Assembly: GCA_023229065.1 (NCBI GenBank)
Contig: JALNZZ010000004.1
Coordinates: 1-43,842 of the forward strand
Source of the DNA: Porticoccaceae bacterium
GTDB taxonomy: Bacteria > Pseudomonadota > Gammaproteobacteria > Pseudomonadales > Porticoccaceae
Direction of reading: 5' to 3'
Length of the DNA stretch: 43,842 bases
Shown here piece after piece: positions 1 through 9,246 of this stretch (positions are counted from its first letter, which is position 1; each line of letters begins with the position of its first letter). Position numbers and translations under genes: made by a program. The notes below the pieces were generated by a model. The model did no database searches. It saw only the letters and a list, made by a program, of their open reading frames with translations, and had not been told where the DNA came from.

Positions 1-2389
1 GCAAGTCGGCCGCCCAATCGAGGCCGCGATGGCGCAGCCAGGCGCCCGCGAAGCCGGGCACGCCGGCGTCCAGCAGCACGCGGTCTATGTCGCGCTGGTC
101 TTGCGGCGTGGAAGCGCCCACAAACGCCAGCGCCGCCGGCCCCAGGTCGAGGTCGAACAGGCGGTTGCCGAGGCGGGATTGGTAGTAGTAGTCGCGCTTG
201 GGCTGCGCGGTTGCGACGATTTCGATCTGTCGCCTGTTGAGGCCGAAGCCCTCGTAGATCGTGCGAATCTGCGGTTCGGTCGCCTGCGGGTTCGGCAGGA
301 AGATGCGACTGGCGCAGCTTTCGATGATCGCGGGCGCGATGCTCGAATCCTTGATGTCGGCAAGGCTCTGCGTGGCGAAGATGACGCTGACGTTCTTCTT
401 GCGCAGCGTCTTGAGCCACTGGCGGATACGCGCGGCAAACACCGGGTCATCGAGGAACAACCACGCTTCATCGAGGATCAGCAGCGTGGGCGCACCGTCG
501 AAGCGTTCATCGAAGCGCGCAAAGAGGTAATGCAGCACGGCCATGACGGCGGCCTTGCTGTGCATCAGCTCCTCCATCTCGAAGCACTGCACGTCGGCCA
601 TGCCGAGGCGGTCATGGTCGGCGTCCAGCAGCTTGCCGTGGGCACCGCCTAGCACATAAGGCGACAGCGCCTGGCGCAGCGTGTTCGATTGCAACAGCAC
701 GGAGACCCCCGTCATCGTGCGCTGCTCCACCGGCGCACCGGCGAGACTTCCCAGCGCCGACCAGATAGCTGTCTTCTCGTCGGGGCCGACCGCCACGCCT
801 TCGTGCACCAAGCGGCCTTCGATCCATTCGGCGGCCCACGTGCGATAGCCCTCACGGTCGATACGCGCGAGTGGTTGGAAAGCGATTTCGCCATCCGTGC
901 CCAGGTCGTAGTGTTCGCCGCCCAGGCCGAGGATCGCAGCCCGCATGGAGCGGCCCATGTCGAAGGCGACGATGCGCGAGCCGCGATAGCGGCGAAATTG
1001 CATCCCCAGCGTGGCGAGCAAGACCGACTTGCCCATGCCAGTCGGCCCCGCGACCAGCGTGTGGCCCACATCGCCGATGTGCGTCACGAGGCGAAACGGC
1101 GTGGCGCCATCGGTGCGTGTGACGATCAGCGGCGGGCCGTCGAGGTGGTCGTTCTTCTCTGGCCCGGCCCACACCGCCGACACCGGCATCATGTGCGCCA
1201 GGTTCAGCGTCGAAACGATGGGCTGGCGCACGTTCGCGTGGGCGTTGCCGGGGATCGAAGACAGCCAGGCATCCACGGCATTGAGCGTTTCAGGGATGGT
1301 GACGAAGCCCCGACCCTGGATGACGCGCTCCACCATGCGCAGCTTCTCGTCTGCGACGGCAGCGTCCTCGTCCATGACGGTGACGGTCGCCGTCAGATAG
1401 CCGAAGGCGACTTGATCGCTGCCTAGCTCCTGCAAGGCAGCGTCGGCATCGGCGGCCTTGTTGTTGGCGTCGGTATCGACCAGCGGGCTTTCCTGCTGGA
1501 AGATCGTTTCGCGCAGCAGCGCGATGACGTTCTTGCGCTTGGCGAACCATTGGCGGCGCAGGCGTCCCAACTCCCGTTCCGCCTCGGATTTGTCGAGGCA
1601 GAGAAAGCGCGTGCTCCAGCGGTACGCAAAACCGAGGCGGTTGAGGTCGTCCAGAATCCCTGGCCAGGTCGAGGTCGGGAAGCCGCGCACCGACACCACG
1701 CGCAGGTGCTGGTCGCCCAGCATGGGCGCCAGGCCGCCGACCAGCGCGGAATCGGTCAGCAGCGCGTCGATGTGGAACGGCACTTCGGGCACGCCCACGC
1801 GATAGCGCCGCGTCGAGATGGTCGCGTGCAGGTAGGTCAGCGTCTGCGCGTCATCGAGCCAGTCAATTTCCGGCATCACGCCGTCGAGCAGGTCAAAGAC
1901 GCGATCCGTTTCCGCGACGAAGGCTTGCAGCCGCTCGCGCCAGTCCACACCATTCGTCGGCGTGTTCTCGTAGAGCATCCTGGCTGCGCGGGCGCGGGAT
2001 TCTTCCGGCGGCAGGTAAAGCAGCGTTAGGTGATAGCCGCTCTCGAAGTGATGGCCCGATTCCTCGAAGGCGGCCCGGCGTTCTTCCTCCACCAGCCACG
2101 AAAGCGGTTCGGGAAACTCCGAGCGCGGATAGTCGGCAGCGGCCCGGCGGTCGGCTTCGATGAACAGCGCCCAGCCCGATCCCATGCGGCGCAGGGCGTT
2201 GTTCAAGCGCGCCGACGTGGCGATCAGTTCGCCTTGCGTCGCACTGTCGAGGTCGGGCCCACGAAACCGGGCTGTGCGCTGGAAACTGCCGTCCTTGTTC
2301 AAGACGACGCCCGGTGCGACCAGTCCGGCCCAGGGCAGCCAGTCAGCAAGCAAGGCCGGGCGCTGGCGGTATTCGGCGAGGTTCAGCAT
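1..2389 (-). CDS. trbE: TrbE, conjugal transfer ATPase (VirB4 family), 3' end outside window
   Basis: Cytoplasmic ATPase that powers the mating-pair type IV secretion channel. About 796 codons are visible and the frame stays open to the left edge, so only the C-terminus is missing. The Walker A motif GPTGMGKS lies near residues 448-455, and a Walker B stretch LLILDEAW follows in the last third. The ATG at 2389 (MLNLAEYRQRPALLADWL) has a GGGAGGA ribosome site 8 bases upstream and lies 15 bp after the trbD stop. Other reading frames here are also long because of the high GC, but none resembles a known family. It belongs to the traG-to-trb operon. Confidence 0.93.
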   Translation of the reverse strand, partial: MLNLAEYRQRPALLADWLPWAGLVAPGVVLNKDGSFQRTARFRGPDLDSATQGELIATSARLNNALRRMGSGWALFIEADRRAAADYPRSEFPEPLSWLVEEERRAAFEESGHHFESGYHLTLLYLPPEESRARAARMLYENTPTNGVDWRERLQAFVAETDRVFDLLDGVMPEIDWLDDAQTLTYLHATISTRRYRVGVPEVPFHIDALLTDSALVGGLAPMLGDQHLRVVSVRGFPTSTWPGILDDLNRLGFAYRWSTRFLCLDKSEAERELGRLRRQWFAKRKNVIALLRETIFQQESPLVDTDANNKAADADAALQELGSDQVAFGYLTATVTVMDEDAAVADEKLRMVERVIQGRGFVTIPETLNAVDAWLSSIPGNAHANVRQPIVSTLNLAHMMPVSAVWAGPEKNDHLDGPPLIVTRTDGATPFRLVTHIGDVGHTLVAGPTGMGKSVLLATLGMQFRRYRGSRIVAFDMGRSMRAAILGLGGEHYDLGTDGEIAFQPLARIDREGYRTWAAEWIEGRLVHEGVAVGPDEKTAIWSALGSLAGAPVEQRTMTGVSVLLQSNTLRQALSPYVLGGAHGKLLDADHDRLGMADVQCFEMEELMHSKAAVMAVLHYLFARFDERFDGAPTLLILDEAWLFLDDPVFAARIRQWLKTLRKKNVSVIFATQSLADIKDSSIAPAIIESCASRIFLPNPQATEPQIRTIYEGFGLNRRQIEIVATAQPKRDYYYQSRLGNRLFDLDLGPAALAFVGASTPQDQRDIDRVLLDAGVPGFAGAWLRHRGLDWAADL

Positions 2390-2404
2390 CGCGGCGTCCT
2401 CCCC

Positions 2405-2677
2405 TCACACGTCCAGCAGCGGGCGGTGCTTGATGTGCCGCGCAAAGACCTGCATGAACTGCGGATCGACGCGCGCACCCCACACCGCCAGCGAATGGCC
2501 GACGATCCAGAGCACCACGCCGGGAATCCACAGTTGCAGGCCCAGGCCGACCGCGGCAGCCAGCGTGCCGTTGGCGATCGCCACGGTGCGCGGCGCACCG
2601 CCCAGCAGAATCGGCTCGGTCAGCGAGCGATGCAGCGGCACCTCGAAGCCTTCCGTGAAGGCGTCCGGGGCGCTCAT
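2405..2677 (-). CDS. trbD: TrbD, conjugal transfer membrane protein (VirB3 family)
   Basis: A 90-residue inner-membrane component of the mating channel. A polar N-terminus (MSAPDAFTEGFEVPLHRSL) leads into two adjoining hydrophobic segments at about residues 30-66, the usual VirB3/TrbD layout and length. The start is set by its ATGA overlap with the trbC stop at 2674-2677; a longer in-frame upstream extension is arginine/histidine-rich shadow of trbC. trbE follows 15 bp downstream. Family assignment is from size, hydrophobic pattern and position between trbC and trbE. Confidence 0.9.
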   Translation of the reverse strand: MSAPDAFTEGFEVPLHRSLTEPILLGGAPRTVAIANGTLAAAVGLGLQLWIPGVVLWIVGHSLAVWGARVDPQFMQVFARHIKHRPLLDV

Positions 2678-3066
2678 ACGACGGCCCCGCCGGAGAAGCT
2701 GAAGAACGACAGGAAGAAGCTGGAAGCCGCGAAAGCGATGGACAGGCCGAAGACGATCTGGATCAGCTTGCGGAATCCGCCAGACGTGTCGCCGAACGCG
2801 AGCGCGAGGCCCGTGGCGATGATGATGATGACGGCGACGATGCGAGCTACCGGCCCCTGGATGGATTCGAGGATGGATTGCAGCGGGCCTTCCCACGGCA
2901 TCGAGGAGCCGGCGGCCTGTGCTGTTCCAGCCAGGAACAGCAGCAGCGCGGCCAGCAGCAGTCCTTGCCCCGCAGGGCGGCCCAGGCAGCGCAGCCGTGC
3001 AGAGTTAGACAAGTGAGAAGGCGGATTTACGGAAACACGGAAAGCAGGAATGGTCATCTGCGTCAT
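2674..3066 (-). CDS. trbC: TrbC, conjugative pilin (VirB2 family)
   Basis: A 130-residue pilin precursor for the conjugative pilus. It has a long signal region with a hydrophobic core (LLLAALLLFLAGTAQAAG, about residues 36-53), then a mature part with two hydrophobic helices (IVAVIIIIATGLALAFG and FGLSIAFAASSFFLSFFSF). The ATG at 3066 overlaps the trbB stop as ATGA and has a GGAGA ribosome site. A second methionine at residue 4 is a possible alternative start. Its stop overlaps the trbD start. In related systems the pilin is cyclised by TraF, which is also encoded here (27874-28449). Confidence 0.9.
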   Translation of the reverse strand: MTQMTIPAFRVSVNPPSHLSNSARLRCLGRPAGQGLLLAALLLFLAGTAQAAGSSMPWEGPLQSILESIQGPVARIVAVIIIIATGLALAFGDTSGGFRKLIQIVFGLSIAFAASSFFLSFFSFSGGAVV

Positions 3067-4115
3067 GGCAGTTCTCCAAGTGAGTGAGGGGATCGGGAAG
3101 TCGCCGCAGCGGGTGCGGCATCGGGACGTGGCGGCAGCTCGGGAAACGGCGTTTCCAGCGCGTCCGCCAGTTGGTAGCCCACGCCGTCGAAGCCGACGAC
3201 GCGGGCGATGCTCTCGATGCGGCGCTTGCGCCCGCGTCCGGCTATGTGGATCACCACGTTGACCGCCTCGGCAATCAGCGCACGGGGCGGATTCACCGCC
3301 ACTTCGAGAATCAGTTGCTCCAGGCGCAGCAGCGCGCCGAGCGCGGAGCCGGCATGGATCGTGGCGATGCCGCCCGGATGGCCTGTGCCCCACACCTTGA
3401 TGAGATCCAGTGCCTCGGCGCCGCGCACTTCGCCAACGACGACGCGATCAGGCCGCAGGCGCATGGACGAGCGAACCAGCTCGGTCATCGATACCACGCC
3501 TGCGCGGGTGCGCAGCGGAACGTGGTCACGGGCCGCGCATTGCAGCTCCACCGTGTCTTCAAGCACCAGCACGCGGTCGCCCGTGGCGGCGATCTCGGCC
3601 AGCAGCGCATTGGCGAGCGTGGTCTTGCCGCTGCTGGTGGCGCCGGCGATCAGGACGTTCTGCCGCTCGCGCACGGCGCGAACGAGAAAGCCCGCCTGGG
3701 CGGCGGTCATCATCTGGTCGATGACGTACCGCTCCAGCGGGATCACGCCGATGGCGCGCTTCCGCAGCGCGAAGGCCGGCCCTGGCGCGGCGGGCGGCAA
3801 GATGCCCTCGAAGCGTTCGCCGGTTTCGGGCAGTTCGGCGGATAGCAGCGGCTGGCCGCGATGGACTTCCGCGCCCACATGGGCCGCGACGAGGCGGATG
3901 ATCCGCTCGCCATCGGCCTCGGGCATCTCCACACCGATCGGCGCACGACCCGACGACAGGCGATCCACCCAAAGGGTGCGATCGGGGTTGAGCATGATTT
4001 CCACCACGTCCGGGTCTTCCAGCGCGGCGGCGATCAGCGGCCCCATCGCCGTGCGCAGCATCTGGATGCGCCGGTCGAGCGACGTGGCGCTCATGGACTG
4101 CGGAGCGGCGCTCAT
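3063..4115 (-). CDS. trbB: TrbB, conjugal transfer ATPase (VirB11 family)
   Basis: A 350-residue hexameric traffic ATPase of the type IV secretion system, acting at the cytoplasmic face of the channel. Walker A is GATSSGKT at residues 158-165. The Walker B/Asp box and His box region reads RVVVGEVRGAEALDLIKVWGTGHPGG in two halves near residues 225-250, typical of VirB11. The length is normal for TrbB. The start overlaps the CopG-type gene stop (ATGA at 4112-4115) and the stop overlaps trbC, so translation is probably coupled through the chain. Confidence 0.94.
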   Translation of the reverse strand: MSAAPQSMSATSLDRRIQMLRTAMGPLIAAALEDPDVVEIMLNPDRTLWVDRLSSGRAPIGVEMPEADGERIIRLVAAHVGAEVHRGQPLLSAELPETGERFEGILPPAAPGPAFALRKRAIGVIPLERYVIDQMMTAAQAGFLVRAVRERQNVLIAGATSSGKTTLANALLAEIAATGDRVLVLEDTVELQCAARDHVPLRTRAGVVSMTELVRSSMRLRPDRVVVGEVRGAEALDLIKVWGTGHPGGIATIHAGSALGALLRLEQLILEVAVNPPRALIAEAVNVVIHIAGRGRKRRIESIARVVGFDGVGYQLADALETPFPELPPRPDAAPAAATSRSPHSLGELP

Positions 4116-4576
4116 GAAGCACGCTCCTGCGCTTGCGCGGCTGCCGCCGCGTCCTCCATCCGCATCGGATCGGGATGCAGTTCCTCCACCACGTCACGAA
4201 CCAGGCTGCGGCCCCGCAGCAGGTGGCGGCCAAGCTGCTCGGTGAACTGCTCGAAGCGCACTTTGCCCTGCGCGCGTGCCGCGTCTTGATGCGCCTCGGG
4301 AACCGGCGTGCTCACGGTCAGGTAGTAGCGAATGAACAGCGCCAGCGTTTCGATGGCGATGTTCTGGTCGCGCTCCATGCGCTCGGCCTGGCGCGAGAGG
4401 CGATCAAGCCGTTTGGAAATGGCCGCTTCGCGCTGGTCGCCGGCATCGGGCGACAGCCACGATGCGAGCGCCGCCGCGACGATGGACGACTTGGACACGC
4501 CCTTCTTGGCAGCCAGTTCATCGAGCCGCTTGGCGTGCTCAGGCTGGATGAACAGATTGAGGCGGTAGTGGCTCAT
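4112..4576 (-). CDS. CopG-type ribbon-helix-helix protein between traG and trbB
   Basis: A 154-residue protein with an N-terminal ribbon-helix-helix pattern at residues 1-45 (YRLNLFIQPEHAKRLDELAA, then SKSSIVAAALASWL), followed by a charged, probably coiled C-terminal part. A CopG-like protein is usual at this place in Tn4371-type elements. It may be a DNA-binding regulator of the transfer operon or a relaxosome accessory factor; the sequence does not decide. It overlaps traG upstream and trbB downstream by 4 bases each, so its level should follow transfer gene expression. Confidence 0.88.
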   Translation of the reverse strand: MSHYRLNLFIQPEHAKRLDELAAKKGVSKSSIVAAALASWLSPDAGDQREAAISKRLDRLSRQAERMERDQNIAIETLALFIRYYLTVSTPVPEAHQDAARAQGKVRFEQFTEQLGRHLLRGRSLVRDVVEELHPDPMRMEDAAAAAQAQERAS

Positions 4577-6576
4577 AGCTCGATTCCGTCGTTGGGGTCG
4601 AGGGAAGCCAGCCGCGCCGTGCGCTGCATGGATGGGTCAAGCTGGCGAGGAAGGGGAAGCGGCAGGTCGTCGTCGTCATCGAGCAGCGCGAGGTCGGCCG
4701 CAGGCGCGGCCAGCTCAGGGGCGTAGGCGACGGTTTCGGAGAGTTCGGGCTGACGGCGCGGGCCGCCGTCGTCGGCAGAGGCAGCGAAGCCCTCGGCGGT
4801 ATCGGACGCCGGCGCAACGGGCACGGCGGGAATCGCCAGGCCGCTCCAGTCGTCCAGACGCAACGGCGGCACGTCCGCGTACTGCCCGTCCGCGAGCGCG
4901 GGAGGCAGCAGCACACGGCGCTTGAAATTGCTGTCCGCGTAGTAGCGCAGCTTCTTGGCCTTGATCGGCGCGACGCTGGACACCATCACCACCGCCTCGT
5001 CAGGCGGAAGCTGCATCACCTCGCCCGGCGTCAGCAGCGGGCGCGCTGTTTCTTGGCGCGACACCATCAGATGCCCGAGCCACGGCGCGAGTCGGTGGCC
5101 CGCGTAGTTGCGCTGGGCGCGCAGCTCGGTGGCCGTGCCCAGCGTCTCGGAGATCCGTTTGGCGGTGCGCTCGTCGTTCGTGGCGAACGTCACGCGCACA
5201 TGGCAGTTGTCGAGGATGGAGTGGTTTTGCCCATACGCCTTGTCAATCTGGTTGAGCGACTGCGCGATGAGGAAGCTGCGGATGCCGTAGCCGGCCATGA
5301 AGGCCAGCGCCGTCTCAAAGAAGTCCAGGCGTCCCAGCGCCGGGAACTCATCAAGCATCAGCAGCAGCTTGTGGCGACGCTCGATGCCGTCGGAGCCATC
5401 GAGCGATTCGGTGAGGCGCCGACCGATCTGGTTGAGGATCAGGCGAATGAGCGGCTTCGTCCGAGAAATGTCCGAAGGCGGCACCACCAGATACAGCGAC
5501 ACCGGATGCTCGGCAGCGATCAGGTCAGCGATGCGCCAGTCGCAGCGCGACGTGACTGCGGCCACGGTCGGATCACGGTACAGGCCGAGAAACGACATGG
5601 CGGTGCTCAACACGCCGGAACGCTCGTTGTCCGACTTGTTGAGTACTTCGCGCGCCGCCGAAGCGACGACAGGATGCGGCCCATTGCCCAGATGGGGCGT
5701 GGTCATCATCCGATGCAAAGTCAGCTCGAACGGGCTGGCCGGGTCGGACAGGAAGTTGGCGACGCCGCGCAGCGTCTTGTCTTCGCCCGCATAGAGCACA
5801 TGCAGGATGGCCCCGACCAGCAGCGCGTGACTGGTTTTCTCCCAATGGTTGCGCTTCTCCAGCGCGCCTTCGGGGTCAACGAGAATGTCCGCGATGTTCT
5901 GCACGTCGCGAACTTCATGCGCGCCGCGTCGAACCTCCAGCAGCGGGTTGTAGGCCGCCGACTGCACATCGGTCGGGTTGAACAGCAGGCAGTGCGAGAA
6001 GCGCGAGCGCCAGCCGGCGGTGATCTGCCAGTTCTCGCCCTTGATGTCGTGGATGACGGCGGAGGCCGGCCATGACAGCAGCGTCGGCACCACGAGGCCA
6101 ACGCCCTTGCCCGAGCGCGTGGGTGCGAAGGTCAGGACGTGTTCCGGGCCTTCATGACGCAGGTATTGGCGATCATGCTGGCCCAGGAACACGCCGGCAG
6201 GCTGTGTGAGGCCAGCCTTGCGAATGTCCTGTGCGTTCGCCCAGCGCGCAGAGCCGTAGGTTGTGACCATGCGTGCTTGACGCGAGCGCCAGACCGACAT
6301 GGCGATGGCGACGCCCACGGCGGCCATGCCGCTGGCGCCGGCAATCGCGCCGCCGGTGTCGAAGACCTCCGGTGCATAGGCGCCGAAGAAGAACCACCAC
6401 TCAAACAGTTTCCACGGGTGGTAGATCGACGTGCCAAGAAAGTCGAACCAGGGCGAGCCAAGGCGTACTTGATAGCCAAGGGCCGCTGCCGTCCATTGTG
6501 TGGCGGCCCACACTCCGGCGATCACGATGCCGAGCACCACGGCGATCTGACCAAACAGCACGTTCGTCCCTTGCAT
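4573..6576 (-). CDS. traG: TraG/VirD4 type IV coupling protein
   Basis: A 667-residue inner-membrane ATPase that hands the relaxase-DNA complex to the Trb channel. Hydrophobic segments near residues 8-35 and 77-97 form the membrane anchor. Walker A is APTRSGKG near residues 151-158 and Walker B LLMLDEFPALG lies near residue 410. The ATG at 6576 has GGAGG 9 bases upstream. It heads the traG-copG-trbBCDE chain, in which neighbouring genes overlap by 4 bases except at trbD-trbE. A terminator-like hairpin at 6743-6769 separates it from eexN, so the promoter for the transfer operon is expected between about 6580 and 6740. Confidence 0.95.
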   Translation of the reverse strand: MQGTNVLFGQIAVVLGIVIAGVWAATQWTAAALGYQVRLGSPWFDFLGTSIYHPWKLFEWWFFFGAYAPEVFDTGGAIAGASGMAAVGVAIAMSVWRSRQARMVTTYGSARWANAQDIRKAGLTQPAGVFLGQHDRQYLRHEGPEHVLTFAPTRSGKGVGLVVPTLLSWPASAVIHDIKGENWQITAGWRSRFSHCLLFNPTDVQSAAYNPLLEVRRGAHEVRDVQNIADILVDPEGALEKRNHWEKTSHALLVGAILHVLYAGEDKTLRGVANFLSDPASPFELTLHRMMTTPHLGNGPHPVVASAAREVLNKSDNERSGVLSTAMSFLGLYRDPTVAAVTSRCDWRIADLIAAEHPVSLYLVVPPSDISRTKPLIRLILNQIGRRLTESLDGSDGIERRHKLLLMLDEFPALGRLDFFETALAFMAGYGIRSFLIAQSLNQIDKAYGQNHSILDNCHVRVTFATNDERTAKRISETLGTATELRAQRNYAGHRLAPWLGHLMVSRQETARPLLTPGEVMQLPPDEAVVMVSSVAPIKAKKLRYYADSNFKRRVLLPPALADGQYADVPPLRLDDWSGLAIPAVPVAPASDTAEGFAASADDGGPRRQPELSETVAYAPELAAPAADLALLDDDDDLPLPLPRQLDPSMQRTARLASLDPNDGIEL

Positions 6577-6742
6577 GACCTGGCCTCCGATTTCTCCTGC
6601 GCTGATTCCTCATGGAGATCGCGGCACAGGGGCGTGCCGCAGGCGTCAGGTTCGGTGTCAAGTCAGTGCTGGTCAAAGACCGTGTTGAGCAGAAAAGTCA
6701 AGAAAAAAGAAAGAATGAGTGCAGTGGCGAGTCAAAGAAAAG

Positions 6743-6769
6743 CGCCGCAAGCGAAGACGCATTGCGGCG
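6743..6769 (-). terminator. Rho-independent terminator after eexN
   Basis: Read on the minus strand, CGCCGCAA and TTGCGGCG form a perfect 8-bp stem around an 11-nt loop, followed by CTTTTCTTT. It lies 44 bp past the eexN stop and ends the traR-eexN transcript before traG. The rest of the gap (6577-6742) holds no gene. It has four GTCAA (minus-strand TTGAC) words at 6657, 6672, 6697 and 6731, which may belong to promoters or an operator. Confidence 0.7.
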
Positions 6770-6812
6770 TGTCGAACAGGAGAATGAAGATGATGCGTCG
6801 AACCGACAACGA

Positions 6813-7091
6813 TCAGAACTTGGGCGGTTCCTTCGGAGGCGTGTATGGCGTTTCGCCGTCGCCATAGAACCGCTTGCGCGTAGCTTCGGCCACCCGGTTG
6901 CACAGCACGCCACCCAACTTTGGGCGGTCAGTCTTGCAGTGCTGGCGCAGTTCCTTGAGCCGTTCAGGATTGGCCGCAAGCTCTTCCACTGTTGGAATAT
7001 TCGCTTCGGAAGCGTTGATCTTCTGAGGCGCTTCGGACTGGCCGCAGGCAGTCATCGCGGTCACCAGCAAAAGCGGGATGATCCTTTTCAT
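6813..7091 (-). CDS. eexN: EexN family entry-exclusion lipoprotein
   Basis: A 92-residue precursor with a short lipoprotein signal (MKRIIPLLLVTAMTAC, lipidated Cys at 16). The mature part has two more cysteines (HCKTDR and LCNRVAEATRKRF), a pattern I associate with EexN-type lipoproteins of conjugative elements. It should be anchored in the envelope of carrier cells and reduce transfer from cells that already hold the element. Its ATG overlaps the LysR stop (ATGA at 7088-7091), so the two are co-translated. A terminator hairpin follows at 6743-6769. Confidence 0.8.
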   Translation of the reverse strand: MKRIIPLLLVTAMTACGQSEAPQKINASEANIPTVEELAANPERLKELRQHCKTDRPKLGGVLCNRVAEATRKRFYGDGETPYTPPKEPPKF

Positions 7092-8026
7092 GGCGCAAGC
7101 GCTCCCGGGGAATCAGGTCGATGCTTGGGAGACTCTGGCGACTGGATGGCCTTCACTCGCTCGATGAAGCGCGAGATCTCATCGGATGGATCGCCCTCAA
7201 GGCGCAGCAAGTAGGTCGTCAGCGGCGGCACACGCGATGCAAGCGGCCGTGCCACAACGCCCGCTTCGCGACTGGTGGAAATGTGCGCCTCGCCCGTCAG
7301 ACCCAACGCGAAGCCTGCGGATACCAGCGCCATCATCAGATCGCAGGAGGCCACACGCTCGGCTATCAACGGCTCCATGCCTGTCCGACGCAGCACACGT
7401 TCGACGTGCTTGGCATGACCCTCGCACACCTGTGGATCGCATAGCACTAGCGGGTAACGCAACAGCGCATCCAAAGGGATGCGCTTGTGGACCAACAGAG
7501 GGTGCCGCGCAGGCACCGCCACCATAAGCGTATCGCTCCAGGCCGGCATGGCGACAACTCTGTCGCCCACTTCGTCGGACTGCGCGAAACCCACGTCATA
7601 GAGGTCATCATGCAGTCCCTTGATCTGCTGCGATAGAGGCACCTCGAAGAACCGAAGCTCAACCTCTGGCTCTTCTTGGCGGCACAGCGCCAAGAGCCCC
7701 GGCAAACGCGACGGGGTGATGCCATCGGAAAGAGCCACGCGCAACTGCCCGTGGAAGCCGTTCGCAGCTGCTTGCACGCTATCGCGAGCCTGCTGCAATG
7801 CTGCGAAGACGCGCGGCACATGATCCATAAATAACTTTCCGGCACGAGTAAGTCGTGTGCTGCGAGTGGTGCGGGCAAGCAGAATCACGCCCAGTTCTTC
7901 TTCAAGCTCCTTGATGGCGCGCGACAGCGGCGATTGCTCAATATGCAGCCGCTCAGCCGCACGGGCGAAGTGCAATTCTTCGGCTACGGCAAGGAAATAG
8001 CGAAGGTGTCGTAGTTCCATTGTCAT
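7088..8026 (-). CDS. traR: LysR-type regulator, TraR of Tn4371-like elements
   Basis: A 312-residue LysR-type transcription factor. The N-terminal winged HTH covers residues 1-65 (HLRYFLAVAEELHFARAAE, then QSPLSRAIKELEEELGVILL), and a periplasmic-binding-protein-like effector domain follows from about residue 90 to 300. LysR regulators at this position are called TraR in Tn4371-type ICEs and are thought to control transfer. The start could be residue 1 or 3 (MTMEL). Only 27 bp separate its ATG from the stop of the cargo permease upstream, so its promoter must lie inside cargo sequence or it relies on read-through. It is coupled to eexN. Confidence 0.85.
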   Translation of the reverse strand: MTMELRHLRYFLAVAEELHFARAAERLHIEQSPLSRAIKELEEELGVILLARTTRSTRLTRAGKLFMDHVPRVFAALQQARDSVQAAANGFHGQLRVALSDGITPSRLPGLLALCRQEEPEVELRFFEVPLSQQIKGLHDDLYDVGFAQSDEVGDRVVAMPAWSDTLMVAVPARHPLLVHKRIPLDALLRYPLVLCDPQVCEGHAKHVERVLRRTGMEPLIAERVASCDLMMALVSAGFALGLTGEAHISTSREAGVVARPLASRVPPLTTYLLRLEGDPSDEISRFIERVKAIQSPESPKHRPDSPGALAP

Positions 8027-8053
8027 GGTCTCGCCATACCCGGGAGTTAATCT

Positions 8054-9154
8054 CTACCCCGAATTCTCGGGCTCGGCTGAAGCATGCGGAGTGCTGGATT
8101 CGCCACTTGTGTTTCCTGCGACAAACAATGACCAGGCCGCCATAAAAAAGGCCGCGATAACCGGTCCAGCGACGAGACCGGTCAATCCAAAAAGCGAGAT
8201 TCCACCGAGAGTGGATAGCAGGACGATATAATCCGGCATGCGAGCTTCCTTACCAACGAGGATCGGTCGCAGGATGTTGTCGATTAATCCGATTACACCG
8301 GCGCCGAACGCGGCCATAAGAGCCGCTTTTGCCACTTCACCCGTTGCTAGAAGATAAAGTGCCACCGGCCCCCAGACCAACCACGCCCCCAGCACGGGGA
8401 TTAGTGACAGCACTGCCATTACGACACCCCACAAAACTGCTCCTTGGATTCCGAGCAACCAGAACAGCACGCCTCCAAGCGCACCCTGGATGCCCGCGAC
8501 CATCAGGCTTCCCTTAATCGTCGCTTTCACCATGTTCTCGAACCGAAGCCCCAACTCACCCAAGTAGCTGCGCTCGATTGGTAATGCGTCACGTAAATTC
8601 TCGACCACCTTCGTTCCATCACGGAAAGCAAAGAAAAGAAGGTAGAGCATCAACGTGAAGCTCACTGCAAGCCGCAGCGTATCTTGACCAACTGCGACGG
8701 CGTGCGAGGCGATGAATTGCAGCGCTTGTTCGAGGATCTGTACTGTGTTGCCGCGGATGCCATCCAACTGGTTGAGGCCCATCCGTTCCAGCCACGCCCG
8801 CAACCAAGGAGGAGCCGTCTTTACGGCCTGATGTATACGGGCTTCGATGCCGCTGCCGCCATCAGCCAGTAGGTGATCGTAGAGTTGCACTACTTCCTGC
8901 GCAGCAGATATAGCGACCAGTGCAAGCGGAACCACTACGAGCAGCACGCACGCTACTATGGTCAAAAGAGATGCCAGTGCCGGGGATCGAGGCATCGATG
9001 ACAAGATGCGCTCGTAGAGCGGCCAGAACAGCACTGCTAGCGCCGTCGCCCAAAAGATTGCTGCGTAGAACGGCCATAGCAGTAGGCCGAAGAGCAGCGT
9101 AATTACGATCAGCGCGAGAATGAACGACCGATCCTTTAGGTTCACTAATTGCAT
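8054..9154 (-). CDS. AI-2E family transporter (DUF20-type permease)
   Basis: A 366-residue polytopic inner-membrane protein. It opens with two hydrophobic segments (FILALIVITLLFGLLLWPFY and the next 20 residues), then a third, a soluble stretch (about 95-165), and a C-terminal bundle of four or five helices, the layout of the AI-2E exporter family (TqsA/YdiK type). Substrates of most members are unknown; Na+/H+ antiport and signal export have both been proposed for the family. The start at 9154 (MQLVNLKDRSF) was preferred to 9199 because it fits the family N-terminus and has AGG just upstream. It precedes traR by 27 bp. Confidence 0.85.
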   Translation of the reverse strand: MQLVNLKDRSFILALIVITLLFGLLLWPFYAAIFWATALAVLFWPLYERILSSMPRSPALASLLTIVACVLLVVVPLALVAISAAQEVVQLYDHLLADGGSGIEARIHQAVKTAPPWLRAWLERMGLNQLDGIRGNTVQILEQALQFIASHAVAVGQDTLRLAVSFTLMLYLLFFAFRDGTKVVENLRDALPIERSYLGELGLRFENMVKATIKGSLMVAGIQGALGGVLFWLLGIQGAVLWGVVMAVLSLIPVLGAWLVWGPVALYLLATGEVAKAALMAAFGAGVIGLIDNILRPILVGKEARMPDYIVLLSTLGGISLFGLTGLVAGPVIAAFFMAAWSLFVAGNTSGESSTPHASAEPENSG

Positions 9155-9246
9155 ATCGACCTGATGTCCATTGCGTATTTTTTCATTAACACATTTCATC
9201 CATACATCTGGCTCGACCTCCTTTCCCTCGGATCGGGAGGGATTGA

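Noticed and set aside
29..3016. Long plus-strand frames opposite trbE, trbD and trbC (29-652, 689-1426, 2030-3016)
   Set aside because: Antisense shadows of GC-rich genes; rich in Arg/His/Gln and without family features, while the minus strand encodes clear Trb proteins.
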